DNA of 64,000 nt from positions 1,270,001 to 1,334,000 of the forward strand of contig JAGFBZ010001548.1 of the NCBI GenBank assembly GCA_018398805.1. Direction: 5' to 3'. Below are positions 11,892 through 24,458 of this stretch, piece by piece. The stretch's first letter is position 1. Each line of letters begins with the position of its first letter. The position numbers were made by a program, and so were the translations under genes. The notes beneath the pieces were generated by a model. The model was not told the DNA's origin. It made no database searches and saw only the letters and a list, made by a program, of their open reading frames with translations. This DNA comes from Hirundichthys speculiger (taxonomy: Eukaryota > Chordata > Actinopteri > Beloniformes > Exocoetidae).

Positions 11892-12370
11892 GGGCTGGGC
11901 AACGATTAATTTTTTTAAATCGCGGTTGATCGCATTATTTCCCTGATTAATCACAATTAATCGCATTGTATATCCAAAATTAAATAAAGTATTTAACTGT
12001 AGTGTAAATTGCACTTTTATTAAAATGTTCTGCTGCCATATGAACTAAAGTGTCATAACATAACGCTTTTGACATCAGCACTTGTCAGTAACACATATTT
12101 AGTGTAAATCTCATCTTAAAAAATGTATAATAAAATAAAGCTTATTGCCACCACCAGGGCATTAATGTCATCCTCTTTTTATGAAAAAAATTTAAAAAGT
12201 CTACAAACAAAATCCAACAAAATGATTGTGGCTCAGCACAAACATAACATTAAAACAGGTAATTTCTGAGGTAACAGCAGAAACTTTTAACGGGGGAGTT
12301 CAACTTGGCAGTGGTTAAAAATAACCTTGTTTCTGTTGAATCCTCCGTCTGGGAGAACTTTAAAATGAAA
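11892..12370 (+). mobile_element. hAT-type repeat fragment, left end only
   Basis: It starts agggctgggcaacgattaat and continues atcgcggttgatcgcatt and taatcgcattgta, the left end of an abundant fish hAT family. No matching right inverted end (ttgcccagccct) was found downstream, so the copy is truncated. Confidence 0.6.
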
Positions 12371-12699
12371 ATGTCCATGTTAAAGTTCAGTAACTTTACC
12401 AATCCATGTATCATTCATTCTTTCCATTTTCAATTGTCAATCAAAAATTTTAAAAAATTAAAAAGTGACATTTTATTACATTTTTCGGTTTTTAATCTAA
12501 CACAAAAAACAAAAAAATGCCTGTTTTTTTATATTTCATTTTTAGACTTGTATTACAATTGGCCCTAATTGTAATACTTGCTTGTTTTTTGATGACGGAC
12601 CTAATTGTCAGCATAGAGGAACACCACTTCCTCCAACACTCTTTCTCCAAAAAAAGCTTTCTATTCATTTCAATTCAGTCAACTAAATTGGAATCACTT

Positions 12700-12920
12700 T
12701 TTCTCTTTTTCAAAACTGTTTGGCAGTGTGCTTTTGATTGTAATCGTACGATTCCTAATCTGCCAAGCTTCAAGTCATCTTCACAGCACCTTTTGGCAAT
12801 CGTGTTGCTCCATATCATCACACTCACACTTCATACTTTACTGCTGTGGTAGTTTTGGAGTCATCCTGGACTCCATCTCAGCCAAACAAAGGCATCTTGG
12901 CCTCAACTGACCAGAGAACA
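12700..12920 (-). repeat. possible Tc1-like relic
   Basis: The stretch ggagtcatcctggactccat followed by aaaggcatcttggcctcaac and tgaccagagaacatg resembles the reverse strand of Tc1-type transposase sequence. It is too decayed for a confident call. Confidence 0.3.
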
Positions 12921-13326
12921 TGCAGAGAACACACTCACACAGCCTGACTCTTCAAAACAACTCAGATTTCCATTGAGGATCTTTATGCTACATCCCAGAC
13001 ACTTGGCTGTCTATTTTTTTTTAACTAAATTGTACGAAAAGCATGGCCTTTTGGAATCTTAGTTTATAGTGCAAAATTGAGAAATTGGGAATCCCAGTTT
13101 CATTCAGTTTTGCTTCATCAATTTTGTTTTCAGACTTGAATGTCAGTAATCCTAGCTGTATTCACTTGTGTTGCATTAAGTTTATACTTTGATTGTGCAT
13201 AAGGGGAAATAAAATGACCACAGTATTAAGACAAAGTTCTGAATCATTTGACATGAAAGTGATATGATATCAGGCTACACTCACTTCTCTCAAACATTTA
13301 TCGCTGTGTATCAAGAATCTGCTTTG

Positions 13327-13450
13327 ATAAGTCAATTCAATTCAACTTTATTTATATAAGATCTGTTGACATTATGTCCCAACTTAAGCAGAAATTCCTG
13401 TCATGATGAAGATACATACTTTTCCTTTTCAGGTTAAAGCAGAGAACTGA
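13327..13450 (-). repeat. dispersed LINE/SINE 3' tail (GAATT-type)
   Basis: On the minus strand the sequence ends ataaataaagttgaattg and then aattgac. The same tail occurs at 53968 (minus) and near 27205-27234 (plus), so one repeat family is present three times in the window. Confidence 0.6.
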
Positions 13451-16400
13451 AAGTCTGCTCCCAACTGTCATTGCAGGGCTTTGGTCACTCTGCTGCTACT
13501 AGCCAGTGGTGTTCAACTACACTCACACACATACAGTACAGTCTCACTCACACACTGCTGGAATGACATTGTTATTCATTCAGAGAAGCAGCTTGCTGTC
13601 GTAGCTGGCTGCGCTTGTTGTTGAAAGGTCCCCTGGGTGGAGATTCCTTTGGGCCTCAGTCATAAGGCGAGGCATCAATGGGAAACCAGTGGGGATAAAT
13701 GAATGGGCCTGCAGTCAGGTGCTGCTCTGTTATGAGAGTGTTGTAACTGCTGAATGGTGAGTACATCACACAATGACGATGAGAACTGAGCATCCGAAAA
13801 AAAAAAAAAGCAGAAACAAAATGAAAGTAAAACTATGTTCTCTCTTTTGATACAGTAGTATTGTTCTTTACATTTTTGTCACGTGTAAAAATGAGTGATA
13901 ATACTTTTGTTTGAGTGTTTTAATGGATGATATTGACAAGTTATCACATGAAAGTATTGTTTTATTACTTATTTACATTTTGTGATAAATTCCTTCTATT
14001 TCCCTGAGGAGTATTGGGATATTAAAAATGCACAAACTTTGACTTTCAAAACAAATCCTGATATCCAATTTCTTTTTTCAGTCTCTTAAGCTCCAGCACA
14101 TTCTCAGATTCCTCTCAACAATGTCATGCACCCCCTTTGCCAGGGGCGCTGGTCTTGAAAGAGTTAAAAAGGTTTGGCCCAAAGATGACAGTTTTGTCTG
14201 ACTGTAATCTGCTTTCCCTCTAAGACCGATGCGAGTGAAACAGGATTTATATTAACATGTACATTTCCATCTGTGTTGCTCCCAACCAACACAGAGTGAA
14301 AGATTATGAGTATTCAACAAAAGCAAAATTGCCTTACTGTATGTGAAATAGTCCGAAAAGATAACAGCACGTTGCTCTCAGCAATAATGCTACATGTAGG
14401 ATGAAATTGGAAAGGGAACTGCTTCAGCAGAGGTCACCTGAAAAAACAAAAAGCGCGAAAATTCAACAAAGAATAAGGTTCCTTACGTTCTTTAAGCTTC
14501 ACCTGTCTGGAAAGGATGCATTGATTTTCCTTTCTCTTTAAAATATCCCCAAGGCGTTCTATTGGATTCCAGTTGAGCAACAAAGTTTTTCTTTTTTTCC
14601 CCTTTTACACATTGGTGTTTAAATTTGGGAATGTGCTTTAATTTTTTTTTTTCTTTCTTTTGCTCTAAAGGTTCTGGAGAGTGCAATGCTTTAAACTGCA
14701 ACCATTAAGTCACATTTTGTAAACACTGTTTGTGAGAGCAGAACCAAATATTAGTTATATTATGTACTGTGACTTGGAAAAATGGCAACTGCTGAAAGGA
14801 AAGTCAATGCAAGACTGTGACAAGGCTTTTGAGCATTTATTAAGTATTCTTGATATCAGACCTGTTTTCCCACTGGTTTGCTCTTTGTCGAAACTAGCTA
14901 TAGACATTCACTTGTAGTGGATTGGCATTTCATTGCACCACTTTAAAATCTTTTTCTCTACTCATACTTTTTTTTTGACAGGTAGTGGCACTTTTATCTA
15001 AATAGTTCAAGCAGAAGTGTTGCAAGAACCAAACTACTCAGCTTTACCTACCTAGTCAGGTTTTTGGAAGACTAACGACCCTCTAGACTAAACTACAACA
15101 ACAACCACGTTCTTATAAAGAACCTTTCTAGTCTAGGGACACCTCAAGGCACTTTTGCAACTCACTGCCACACAAACATTAACTAGATTTATTTAATAGA
15201 CTTGTTAACTTGTCAGTTGAACTAGTTAACTGTCATGGTCCAGGGGCTAAAAGCATGTGCATTGAAAAAGTGACCAGTTGGAAATTTCATTCTATTTATG
15301 CCACATAATGTTTTGGTAATTAAGCTGTTCGAACTAGTACAAGTTTTTGATAAACTAGGAATGACCAAATGCCAAACAGGTGCAAACAAAGAAACAATTA
15401 ATGCAGACAAAGAGCTAACAAGAAGAATAAACTGAGGTCGATGTGAAGGGCATGGAATACAATGTTTAAAAGGCATACCATGCAGCCTTGTCATCATGAA
15501 GCCACATGGTTGGTCAGCCATGGTGTGCAAGCTAACTTCTTCATCTACCAGAATGATGATGATGATGATTTTTATTATTACTAATAAGATCAAAACTGTA
15601 TTAATTGTTTTGCAGCAAAAAGAACACACATATAAACCATTAAGAACAGCATCCAGGGACCTGAGACAACAGCTCTAGACCACACTAAATGAAAGATGAA
15701 AAATAACTTGGGTCCATATAATACATACAGCAGAAAAACAAGCATCATGGATCTTTAAGGAGCTCGTTCATTTTCACTAGAACATTAAGCCAAGTCGGTT
15801 GGCACTCAGATTTGTCCAGTTAAGTCTGGCGGTTGAGTACTCCAAGTTACTTTGTCTGCATTAGCGTGACCTTTGTTTGGACTTTGACTGTGTATTAATC
15901 AAACAATGTTTTATTACAATTACCTCCCATTAATCCAATATTCAAAGCTGTTTTGAAGCCACAAAAAGAATAACATTATATATTATTAAAAAGTTCAGAA
16001 CTACACCATAATCTATCAAACATAAATGTATATTTTATTGTTGTCCAGAATATTTTACTCATAAGATTATGTAGACAAGTACTCACTGTAGCAAGGTTTA
16101 GGTTAAAAAAGATGCAAAACTAACTGATGATTTTAGTTTTAAATATATATCTATATATAGATATATATGCGCTTTTATGAACATTAAGCATGAAACAGTC
16201 ATAAAACGCAACGACAGCAAGATACATAAAGTCATAAAGTCAGCAACAGATAGAGTCAAGCACTACTGTGCAACTGCTTGTTGCGTTTGAAAGGGAGGTA
16301 ATCAATTAATGAGAGAGAGGAATATATTACGACTTTACTACTTCTAACCACATCAGAAGAATAAATATCCAACTCTAAAACAACACATGTGTAGCTCATT

Positions 16401-16640
16401 AGAAGTTAGGCTGATCTGTCAACTACATAACTTTCACTGAAATATAGCCAATAATATTTAGAACTATCCATCTTAATTACATTTCTGATAAATGCTTTGC
16501 TGATTAACAGTTTAAGCAAAAAACAATTCCAAATTCTCAGTTTTTTTTTACAAGGATTTATTTAATTTGTTGTCTTTAAAAAGATAATCAATTTGAGACG
16601 TGATGCAGGTGTGGGGAACGTGATGCACCTGTGATCACGA
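13451..16640. other. AT-rich intron sequence
   Basis: No gene is seen. There is a poly-A run at 13797-13809, a decayed Tc1-like piece near 14500-14580 (cgttctattggattccag), a short (ATG)n at 15554-15570, and a perfect AT-palindrome around 16143-16168. Confidence 0.4.
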
Positions 16641-16704
16641 GACCAGACCGCCAGTGCAAGAAATCCAAGATGGCAGCCCGCTGCTAGAAAGACACACGCA
16701 CTGG

Positions 16705-17545
16705 CCCTGTAGTGGAGGACTTCATTCGGTGGTGCAAATCGTCTTTCCTGACCATTAACGTCGACAAAACCAAGGAAATGACCATTGATTTTAGGAAGTC
16801 CCGTGCAACCACCGCTCCCCTGTCTATCAACGGTCTAGCTGTAGAAACAGTCCAGCTGTACAAATACCTCGGGACACTAATTGATGACAGGTTGTCCTTC
16901 GACAACCAGATTGATGCCGTGTGCAAAAAGGCCAATCAGCGCCTGTACTTCCTCCGGAAACTCAGGAATTTTAACATTGACACACGTTTTATGAAAATGT
17001 TTTATTCTTGTTTTATTGAATCTGTCTTGACATTTTCTTTTATTTGCTGGTTCGGGCTAATTACTCTTAAAAATCGCAGTAGACTCCAGGGGATTATCAA
17101 AGTGTGCAGTAGAATTGTTGGCACCCCCCTGACAGAAATCTCAGCCTTGCATAGAACCAGGTCCTTGAAGAAGGCAAGGCTGGTCTCCTCTGACCCGAGC
17201 CACCCCCTGGCATCTGAATTCAGGTTGCTCCCCTCCAGACGGAGATTTCAGATGCCAAAAATAAGAACTAACAGATTTAAAAAATCCTGGGTTCCGGTGG
17301 CCATTGGCCTTTTAAATAATTGAATAGTTTTTACCCCCCTTTTAAGACATACTGCACTGTGGGCATCTAAGCTAAACTAATTTTATCTCTGTTTCTATTA
17401 TTTTATTGCTTTTAATTGTCTTGTTTTTATCAGTGTTGTGCATTTTATTGTTGTGGTTATTGTTATTGTCACTGTCTTGCTGCTAATGCACTGTTAATTG
17501 CCCCCTGGGGACAATAAAGTTTTCTTGACTTGACTTGACACGCAA
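16705..17545 (+). mobile_element. CR1/L2/Rex1-group LINE, 5'-truncated, RT C-terminal part
   Basis: The ORF 16712-17323 (203 codons, open) encodes the end of a non-LTR reverse transcriptase: FLTINVDKTKEMTIDFRKS, then YKYLGTLIDDRLSFDNQID, LRKLRNFNI, and FYSCFIESVLTFSFICWF. The catalytic YADD box is upstream and missing. The 3' end reads acaataaagttttcttgact plus a short tandem tail (tgacttgac), typical for this group of fish LINEs. Clade assignment within the CR1 group is uncertain. Confidence 0.82.
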
Positions 17546-17599
17546 GTAAAAATTATTTAACTATTTTGAGGGAAAAAAAAAAAACTCAACATCTTTAAC

Positions 17600-18085
17600 A
17601 TATTACTAGCCAACAGTTAAAACATATCACCCTGGAAGATTTGGAGTCACGTAGCATGAGAGACAACCTCGTCTTTTCCGGCATCCCAGAGGAAACAAAA
17701 GACGAGAATCCTGAACAGCTGATTAAGGAATTTATGGTTACGCAGCTTATAAATCCCTGCGGAAATGATTCGGGAAATTAGCTTTCACCGTGTCCACCGG
17801 ATCGGTTATAAAAATCCAGCGAACAAATGTCCACGTCCCATTGTGGCAAAGTTTGAACATTTTAAGCAGAATCTACATGTTCAGCGCCATAGGAAAAACT
17901 TGAAGGGAACAGACTTTGGACTAAATGATCAGTTTCCTCGTGAAATTCTGAACAGACGGAAAGTTTTTTTCCAGATCAGGAAACGATCCATTAAAGAAGG
18001 AAGAAGAGCCATCGTATCGGTTGACAGACTGTACATCGATGGACAACTGTACCGTGATAAGAACACCACCCCCTGGCTCTTCTAA
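17600..18085 (+). pseudogene. L1 ORF1 protein remnant
   Basis: The sequence encodes the C-terminal half of an L1-type ORF1 nucleic-acid chaperone: LESRSMRDNLVFSGIPEET in one frame, then after a frameshift near 17755 FHRVHRIGYKNPANKCPRP, IVAKFEHFKQNLHVQRHRK, DRLYIDGQLYRDKNTTPW and a stop. This is the RRM and C-terminal domain of the Transposase_22 family. The coiled-coil N-terminus is absent, so the element is 5'-truncated. Confidence 0.8.
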
Positions 18086-18489
18086 CTTCATATAAATCAT
18101 TCAGGAAAGCTATTGTTAATAGTTAAATACATCTATATATTTCAATGATTAAGTAATTTGCACACAGGTCACTAAAAACACTTATCCCCCCCACCCCAAC
18201 CCTTTTTTTTTTTTTGTCTTATTTTTCTTTTCTCCGCATATGTATTTCAGTGTTTCCTGTTTTGTTTTTGTTTTACTTTCTTTCATATGTCTCCTCTCAC
18301 ATTGTCTCTCACTTCTCTTTCCTTTCTAAGACACTCTTTCAGACAAACAACCCACCACAGACTAATTTATATCCATCTTCTACACCTTTACTGAACACCT
18401 TTCTATATAACGGATTCTCAGGCTTTTATGAATATGATCATATCTCATACAACAACATGAATCAGGCTACAAAACTCTAACATTATGAA

Positions 18490-21400
18490 ATGATTAAAGT
18501 TAGTAAGTTGGAACATCTGAGGAATAAACTCACAAGTAAAAAAAACTAAAATATTTTACCATATAAATAAATTACAAATTGACATTTGTCTGATACAAGA
18601 AACGCATTTTTATTTAAAATCAAATCATCAAACATTAAAAACTTTTCAATTCAGCTATGTTTTTATGGCTAATTTCAACTCAAGACAAAGAGGAGTAGCA
18701 ATTTTAATCCACAAAAAAGTTTCATTCACTCATAATGACACAGTCACGGACCCTTAGGGACGATTTATAATTATCAAAATCACAGTAGACAACAGCCAAA
18801 CAAAGATGATTCTGCTTTCTTTCATACCTTCTTTACTGCTATTTCCAATTTATCAAGCTCACCAATAATTATAGGTGGAGACTTTAATACAGTTCTTAAC
18901 CCTGCGCTTGATAAGTCTGATAACATCAATCAAACCTATAACTATCAATCTATAGAAACAGTTAAAGAGTTTATGGCTGATCTAAGGGTCTTGGAGATGG
19001 CTGGAGACTAAAACACCCAAAAGATAAAGAATTTTCATTTTACTCACAAGTCCCATCACTCTTACTCTCGAATTGATTATTTCCTGATTAGCAACTCCAT
19101 TATCTCAAAAACAGCCGACATAGTGATACATCCAATCATTATTAGTGATCACGCACCAATCTCTTTGATTCTAAACATGTCAAAACCAGCAACAGATGGT
19201 GTTTTAACACATCATTACTGGATGATCCTGACTTTGATAATTACATTTAGGCTTGGGCGGTATTACGGTAATACCGTATACTTCCGGTATTTAAAAATAG
19301 CAGCGGTATCAGTTTCAATACCGTCATAAAAAAATGCAATGAATGATTTCTGTGGTTTAAGGTTTAGTTTCTCTCCTGTATCGCTGTGTGTACTGTCTGT
19401 TCTGCTTTATTTTACCGTTTGTTCATGTTCGCTTGCAGGTGATCTCGGTTTGACTCGTCCTGTTAAGGTACTGACGAATGAAAACAACACTTCCTGAAGT
19501 TTGCGGCTTCATAATAAAAGCTTCTTAATTAAACTAATAATGTTGGACTTTTATGTTGAAGAATTTATAGGAAGTGAAACGTCCAGCATCAGACACTTTC
19601 CTATAAAGCGCGTTTCAGCAAACACACCTGGAGCAGAGAAGGAACAGTTAAAACTACAGTGAAAATCAAGAAATACACAAATAAATAACAACTGTAGTTG
19701 AGCCAACTATATATTGAAGCACTGAACTGCTGTTTCGAGGTAAACTCGCCTTTTTTTTCAGGCGCGTCAACGCTGGGAATAGGACAGCGGCGTAAAGCCC
19801 CACGGTGTGTGTTCGCCTTAATAGTCACGGCAATACCGTATACCCCGGTAAAATGTGAGGGAAGTTTGACGGTATCAAAATTTGGATACCGCCCAAGCCT
19901 AATTACATTAAAAGAAAACGGGCATCCTTCCTTGAAATTAACGACTCACCAGAAATTGCTCCTTCAGAGACTCAGACATGAGCAGTTTGAATACAGCAAT
20001 AAATGCAGTAAATATTTGGCTAATCAGATTAAGAGGAATAAAGAAAAATCGACAATATCCACAATTATAAACCCAGAAGGCAAAATCGTACAGACACCAG
20101 AAGAAATAAATGAAACATTCAGGAACTTTTATAAGAGCCTTTATTCCTCTCCAAATAAATCAAATCTACAAGATATTAATACATTCCTAAATGAAATTAA
20201 CCTGCCTCGCCTGACAGAAGATCAAGTTAAAGAACTGGAGGAGCCAATTACCATAACAGAACTCCATAAGGCTCTTAAACTTATGTCTAATAATAAATCA
20301 CTAGGTCCAGACGGCTTCCCTGCTGAATTTTATAAACACTTTTGGAACATCCTAGCACCAGTATTTATACGACTGACAGATGACATCAAACAAAAATCTC
20401 AGCTTCCTGCAGAAATGAACACTGCTACTATCTCTTTAATACTAAAACCTGGTAAAGACCCCACATCTTTATCAAGTTATCGTCCACTGTCTTTAATTAT
20501 TATGGACACAAAAATCATATGTAAGGCATTGGCACGCCGAATAGAAAAAATAACTCCACTTATTATCCACTCAGATCAAACAGATCTCATCAAAGGGAGA
20601 CAGTCCTGAAATATTCTACGCAGACTATTTAATCTAATTCATCATATGTCACAAACACACCAACAGCAATATTTTCATTGGACGCAGAAAAAGCATTCGA
20701 CAAGGTTAGCTGGGAATTCTTATTTCAAACACTTAGAAGATTTGGTTTTGGTGACTCATTCATCCATTGAATAAGTATTCTCTACAACTCACCTATGGCA
20801 ACAGTTACCACAAATGGCATAATGTCACAGCGTTTCACTTTACACCGGGGTACAAGGCAGGGATGCCCACTTTCTCCATCCCTATTTGCTATTTTTATAG
20901 ATCCTCTCGCAGCAGTTGTACGTAAGCATAGTAAAATTTCAGGAATACAGACAGGAAAATGCAACACATAAGATTAGCTTATATGCAGATGACATTCTTT
21001 TATACCTACAAACCCGTCAACATCCCTTCCCCAAACTATCAATCTAATAAATTCCTTCGCCAAGATCTCAGATTACTCTATTAACTGGGCTAAATCCACC
21101 ATCCTACCACTAAACCTCAGTAGTTGGGATGTGGCTGCCAATACAGTACTTCTATCATTTAAAACAGACAATCCCCTAAATTGTCAGAATTAGTTGGCCT
21201 TAACTATAATCCTCTATTAAAAACAGTAGAAGGAAACCTTAAACGTTGGATGAACCTACCAATAAACCTAATAAACCTACCAATAAACTATCTTTTCTTA
21301 ATGATCCCAATTAAACCTCCAAGCTCTTGGTTTAAATCTTTAGACTCTATAGTCTCGCAATATTATTGGAAAAATAAGAAAAATCGAATTAAATTATCCA

Positions 21401-22400
21401 TACTACAGAAATCCAAATCTAAAGGTGGTCTGGAGGCTCCAAACTTCTCTTATTATTTCCTTGCAAACAAAATCCAATATATTTATAAATGGATAAATCC
21501 TAAGCAGTGTGACTCTTCTTGGATGGATTTAGAACAATCATTTTGCAAAGAAATCAATATTTTTGATTTGCCTTTCATAGGTCACTCAATTACTCGCCAT
21601 TCCTGTTTTAAAAACCCAATCATAGCTACAACCTTGATAGCCTGGTGGGATTTTCACCAGATAGCTAATACCAGCATCTCACCAAATAAATACACACCGA
21701 TCTGGAATAATCCTGACTTCCAAATAAACCGGAAACCCTTAAATTTCATGTCATGGATTAACAAGGGCATCACCCATCTTAATCATATCTATGAAAATAA
21801 TTCTATGGTCACACTTGCTCATCTTGTACAGAAATACAACATTGAACAAAAGCAATTCTTAGAATATCTTCAGGTTAAAACTACGGTACAGGCCAAAATG
21901 AATAAAACACCTAACCTCAGTCTCCCACCATTGATCCTAGAATTCACTAGAATCTCTAGCCACCAAAACATCTTGTCTAAAATATATAAATTAATTTCAA
22001 CAATTGACCGTACAATCTCAGTCCCTTCAATCAAATGGGAGCAGAACTTAGAACTCACCACCAACGAAGAATTCTGGCCCCAAATCTGCAAAAATATATT
22101 TCATTCAGCTGCTAATGCAAATCTACAACTCATACAATATAAAAGTATTCACAGAGTGCACTTTACTGGATAAAGTGCACTCTGTTTTTTACTGGGGAAA
22201 AAATGTTTAAAATGGGCTTTAAAGAAACAAAAATATGCTCACATTGTACACAGAAAGCAGTTGACACCTACCAGTTAAAACATTCTGGCTCAATATTATC
22301 AAAACTCTCTCCCAACTTCTGGACTGTAACATCCCAGTATCACCTTCCCTCTGTTTACTGGGAGACTCCTCCATGACCACCCTAGATAACCACCCCATGA
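18490..22400 (+). pseudogene. L1 ORF2 (endonuclease and reverse transcriptase), interrupted and frameshifted
   Basis: APE endonuclease motifs come first: ICLIQETHF near 18590, GGDFNTVLNPALDKS near 18880, and DYFLISNSI and SDHAPISLIL near 19075-19170. A hAT element (19248-19901) then splits the gene. The RT follows: MSNNKSLGPDGFPAEFYKH near 20280, SYRPLSL near 20480, a stop and shift near 20607, [13 protein letters not shown] near 20683, GTRQGCPLSPSLFAIFIDP near 20850, and the catalytic YADDILLYLQ near 20980. The C-terminal domain runs 21181-22173 and ends in a Cys-containing tail (ICSHCTQKAVDTY). Multiple stops make it inactive. Confidence 0.9.
19248..19901. mobile_element. hAT non-autonomous element inside L1 ORF2, perfect TSD
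   Basis: This 654-bp element has ends taggcttgggcggtat and ataccgcccaagccta, which are perfect inverted repeats. It is flanked by exact 8-bp copies of attacatt (19240-19247 and 19902-19909). Deleting the element and one copy restores the L1 reading frame (DNYIKRKRAS), so it inserted after the L1. No transposase is encoded. Confidence 0.95.
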
Positions 22401-23955
22401 CCACCCCGGCTCAATTTTAATGCATTTATTACACATAGGGAAAGTGCAGCTTGGATGCAGAGGGACCATCCACCCTCTGCACCCTAAGTTTATTTTAATG
22501 CATTTAGCTCACATACACACACACAAAATAATTAAAAAACAAAACAAAACAAAACAAAAAAAAACACAGAAGAAGACACACACACATACACATAACACAC
22601 ATGTTGGGGGGGATGGGGGCCTTGACCGGCCATATTGTCTTTTTTTTGTTGTTGTTTTGTTTTGTCCCTCCCTGTCCTGCGGGGGATTTGGGGTGTGGTC
22701 GTGGGTCCTGCCCACTGGAGCGTATCCCGGCTTTTGGGAGGCCCTCCGCCGGTGGTGGCCTCCCTGCGCCGATGCGTGGGCCTGGTGCGCCCCTGCTGGT
22801 GGGCTGGTGGGCTGGGTGCACGGTGTGGCTCGGGGGGGGGGGGTCTTGGGTGTGTGGGGGGGTGTTGGCTTGCTGCAGGCTGGTGCGCAGCGGCATGTGG
22901 GGGTGCTGTGCGGCCTTCCTGGCGCGGCCCTCTGGTGCGGGCCGCTTTTCCCGTCGTTTGTTGCCGCTGCTGTGCTGCGGGGTCGGGTGGCGGCTGTCTC
23001 GGCTGGCCTCGGGGGGGTCGCGTCCCCCTGGTTTCCCTCTCCTTCCCTCTCTCTGCCCTGCCCATCTCCCCCTTCTGCTCCCTATCAGCGGTTGGTGGAG
23101 TGGGGGGCTTGGCTGCCCCTGGGCTGCATGGGGTGACGGCTACCGGGTCTGCATTTTCTGCGGTGCTGCTGCTGTGGGCTTGGGGCCTGGTAGGTGTGGG
23201 GGCTGGGTGGTGGGAGGGCCTCGTTGCGGTTCTGGCCTTCTTGCCCTGCCTGGCCCTCCTGTCAGTGGACGTATATCACGGGGAAGTTTGCCCCATGACC
23301 TCTCGGGTCAGGGGCAAGGGGCCCTCTTGGGCCAGTCTGGCCCTGGGGCGATGGGAGTTAGCTGGCGTTTCTCACCCACAGGAGGACTTGAGGTGGACTA
23401 AGATAAGGAGAGTGGTGATGGTAATAGTGGTAACAGTTTCCTTGGTACTTGGGTAACTCACATGTGAGTGTACGGACCTTCTGCACGTGGCGTTGCGCAC
23501 TGCAGCCGCAACAGCTTGCCGCCGTGTTTGTCATCAAAGTGTGTGACGCGTGGCTGTGGGAGGTCTATATGGGCACGGACACATTTATTATCTATTTATT
23601 ATCTATCTATTTATTATCTATTATCTATTATTATATACAGGTCTATAGCTTGGTAGAAGGTGTTCATCCAGTTTTCTTGTTAGTAGTTTCTGCTTCTTAC
23701 ATATTATCTTCCGAGTTTGTTTGCTGTCACAACACAATCCACTACACAACACCCCTCACACTTCACAACCCAGCACACACCACACCCTCACTGTCCTGCC
23801 TCTTTAACTGTCCTGTCTTTAAATGTTTTACCGCTGGTGTTTTTTGGTCCTCTCTGACAAAATCAGGATTTAAGATATTAATAAAAATGTTAGAAATTAC
23901 TCCCAGAGAGGACTGGTGAAGGACACATTCACCCTTCACACCCCCACAAAAAAAA
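22401..23955 (+). mobile_element. L1 3' region, strongly G-rich (probable 3'UTR)
   Basis: This follows L1 ORF2 directly. It has a (CA)-rich stretch (22505-22600), then about 850 bp with many runs of G on the plus strand (22600-23450), an AT-rich part with a degenerate tattatctattta repeat (23582-23637), an ATTAATAAAA signal near 23877, and an A-run at 23947-23956. G-rich 3'UTRs are known in L1 elements. Long ORFs here are a by-product of the base skew. Confidence 0.55.
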
Positions 23956-24088
23956 AAGTCTGCTATACTAGATGATTTTGCTAGACAATGGCACTAACCT
24001 GAATGTAAATGCAGACAAAAAAAAAAGAATACATTTGCTTGATGTTTTTCTCTGAAACTTAAATGCCTATTAATTTTTTGTGCTTTCA

Positions 24089-24090
<2 letters not shown>

Positions 24091-24161
<71 letters not shown>
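24091..24161. repeat. (TA)n microsatellite
   Basis: About 70 bp of alternating AT without interruption, followed by a short imperfect continuation to 24173. Confidence 0.97.
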
Positions 24162-24165
<4 letters not shown>

Positions 24166-24377
24166 ATATATATTAGAATGTGTTGTAGTAAAGTGGATTT
24201 AGGTAGTGTTTCTAATTTTTTTTCTGGATCCTGTACAATTTTCATTTGGGACCACCAATGCTATTTATAGAAGAACTTCATGTGAACCTCTAGCGTCGTG
24301 GTCATCTTGCCTACCAGTGTTTGGGGCATACACACAGACAATCACAGTGTCATGCACAACCAAAATGATTTCTTTAC

Positions 24378-24458
24378 GGCATCTTTTGAACTCAAAAAGA
24401 TGCCAGGACGACCACAACAGTCCATCAGGACTCAGTAGTCCTGATGGACTGTTGTGGT
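24378..24458. repeat. two adjacent hairpins, one perfect 22-bp with 4-nt loop
   Basis: The arms 24411-24432 and 24437-24458 are perfect reverse complements (22 bp) around the spacer cagt. Just upstream, ggcatctttt (24378-24387) pairs with aaaagatgcc (24395-24404). The design, 22-bp arms with a 4-nt spacer, equals that at 3148-3195 although the sequences differ. Confidence 0.9.

Noticed and set aside
19698..20609. 303-codon ORF as a single gene
   Set aside because: It is a chimera: it starts inside the hAT insertion and runs into L1 ORF2 across the insertion border.
22420..23456. Overlapping ORFs up to 273 codons on both strands
   Set aside because: Produced by strong G-skew in the L1 3' region. 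They are low in complexity, rich in Gly/Trp or Pro/Arg, and overlap in every frame.
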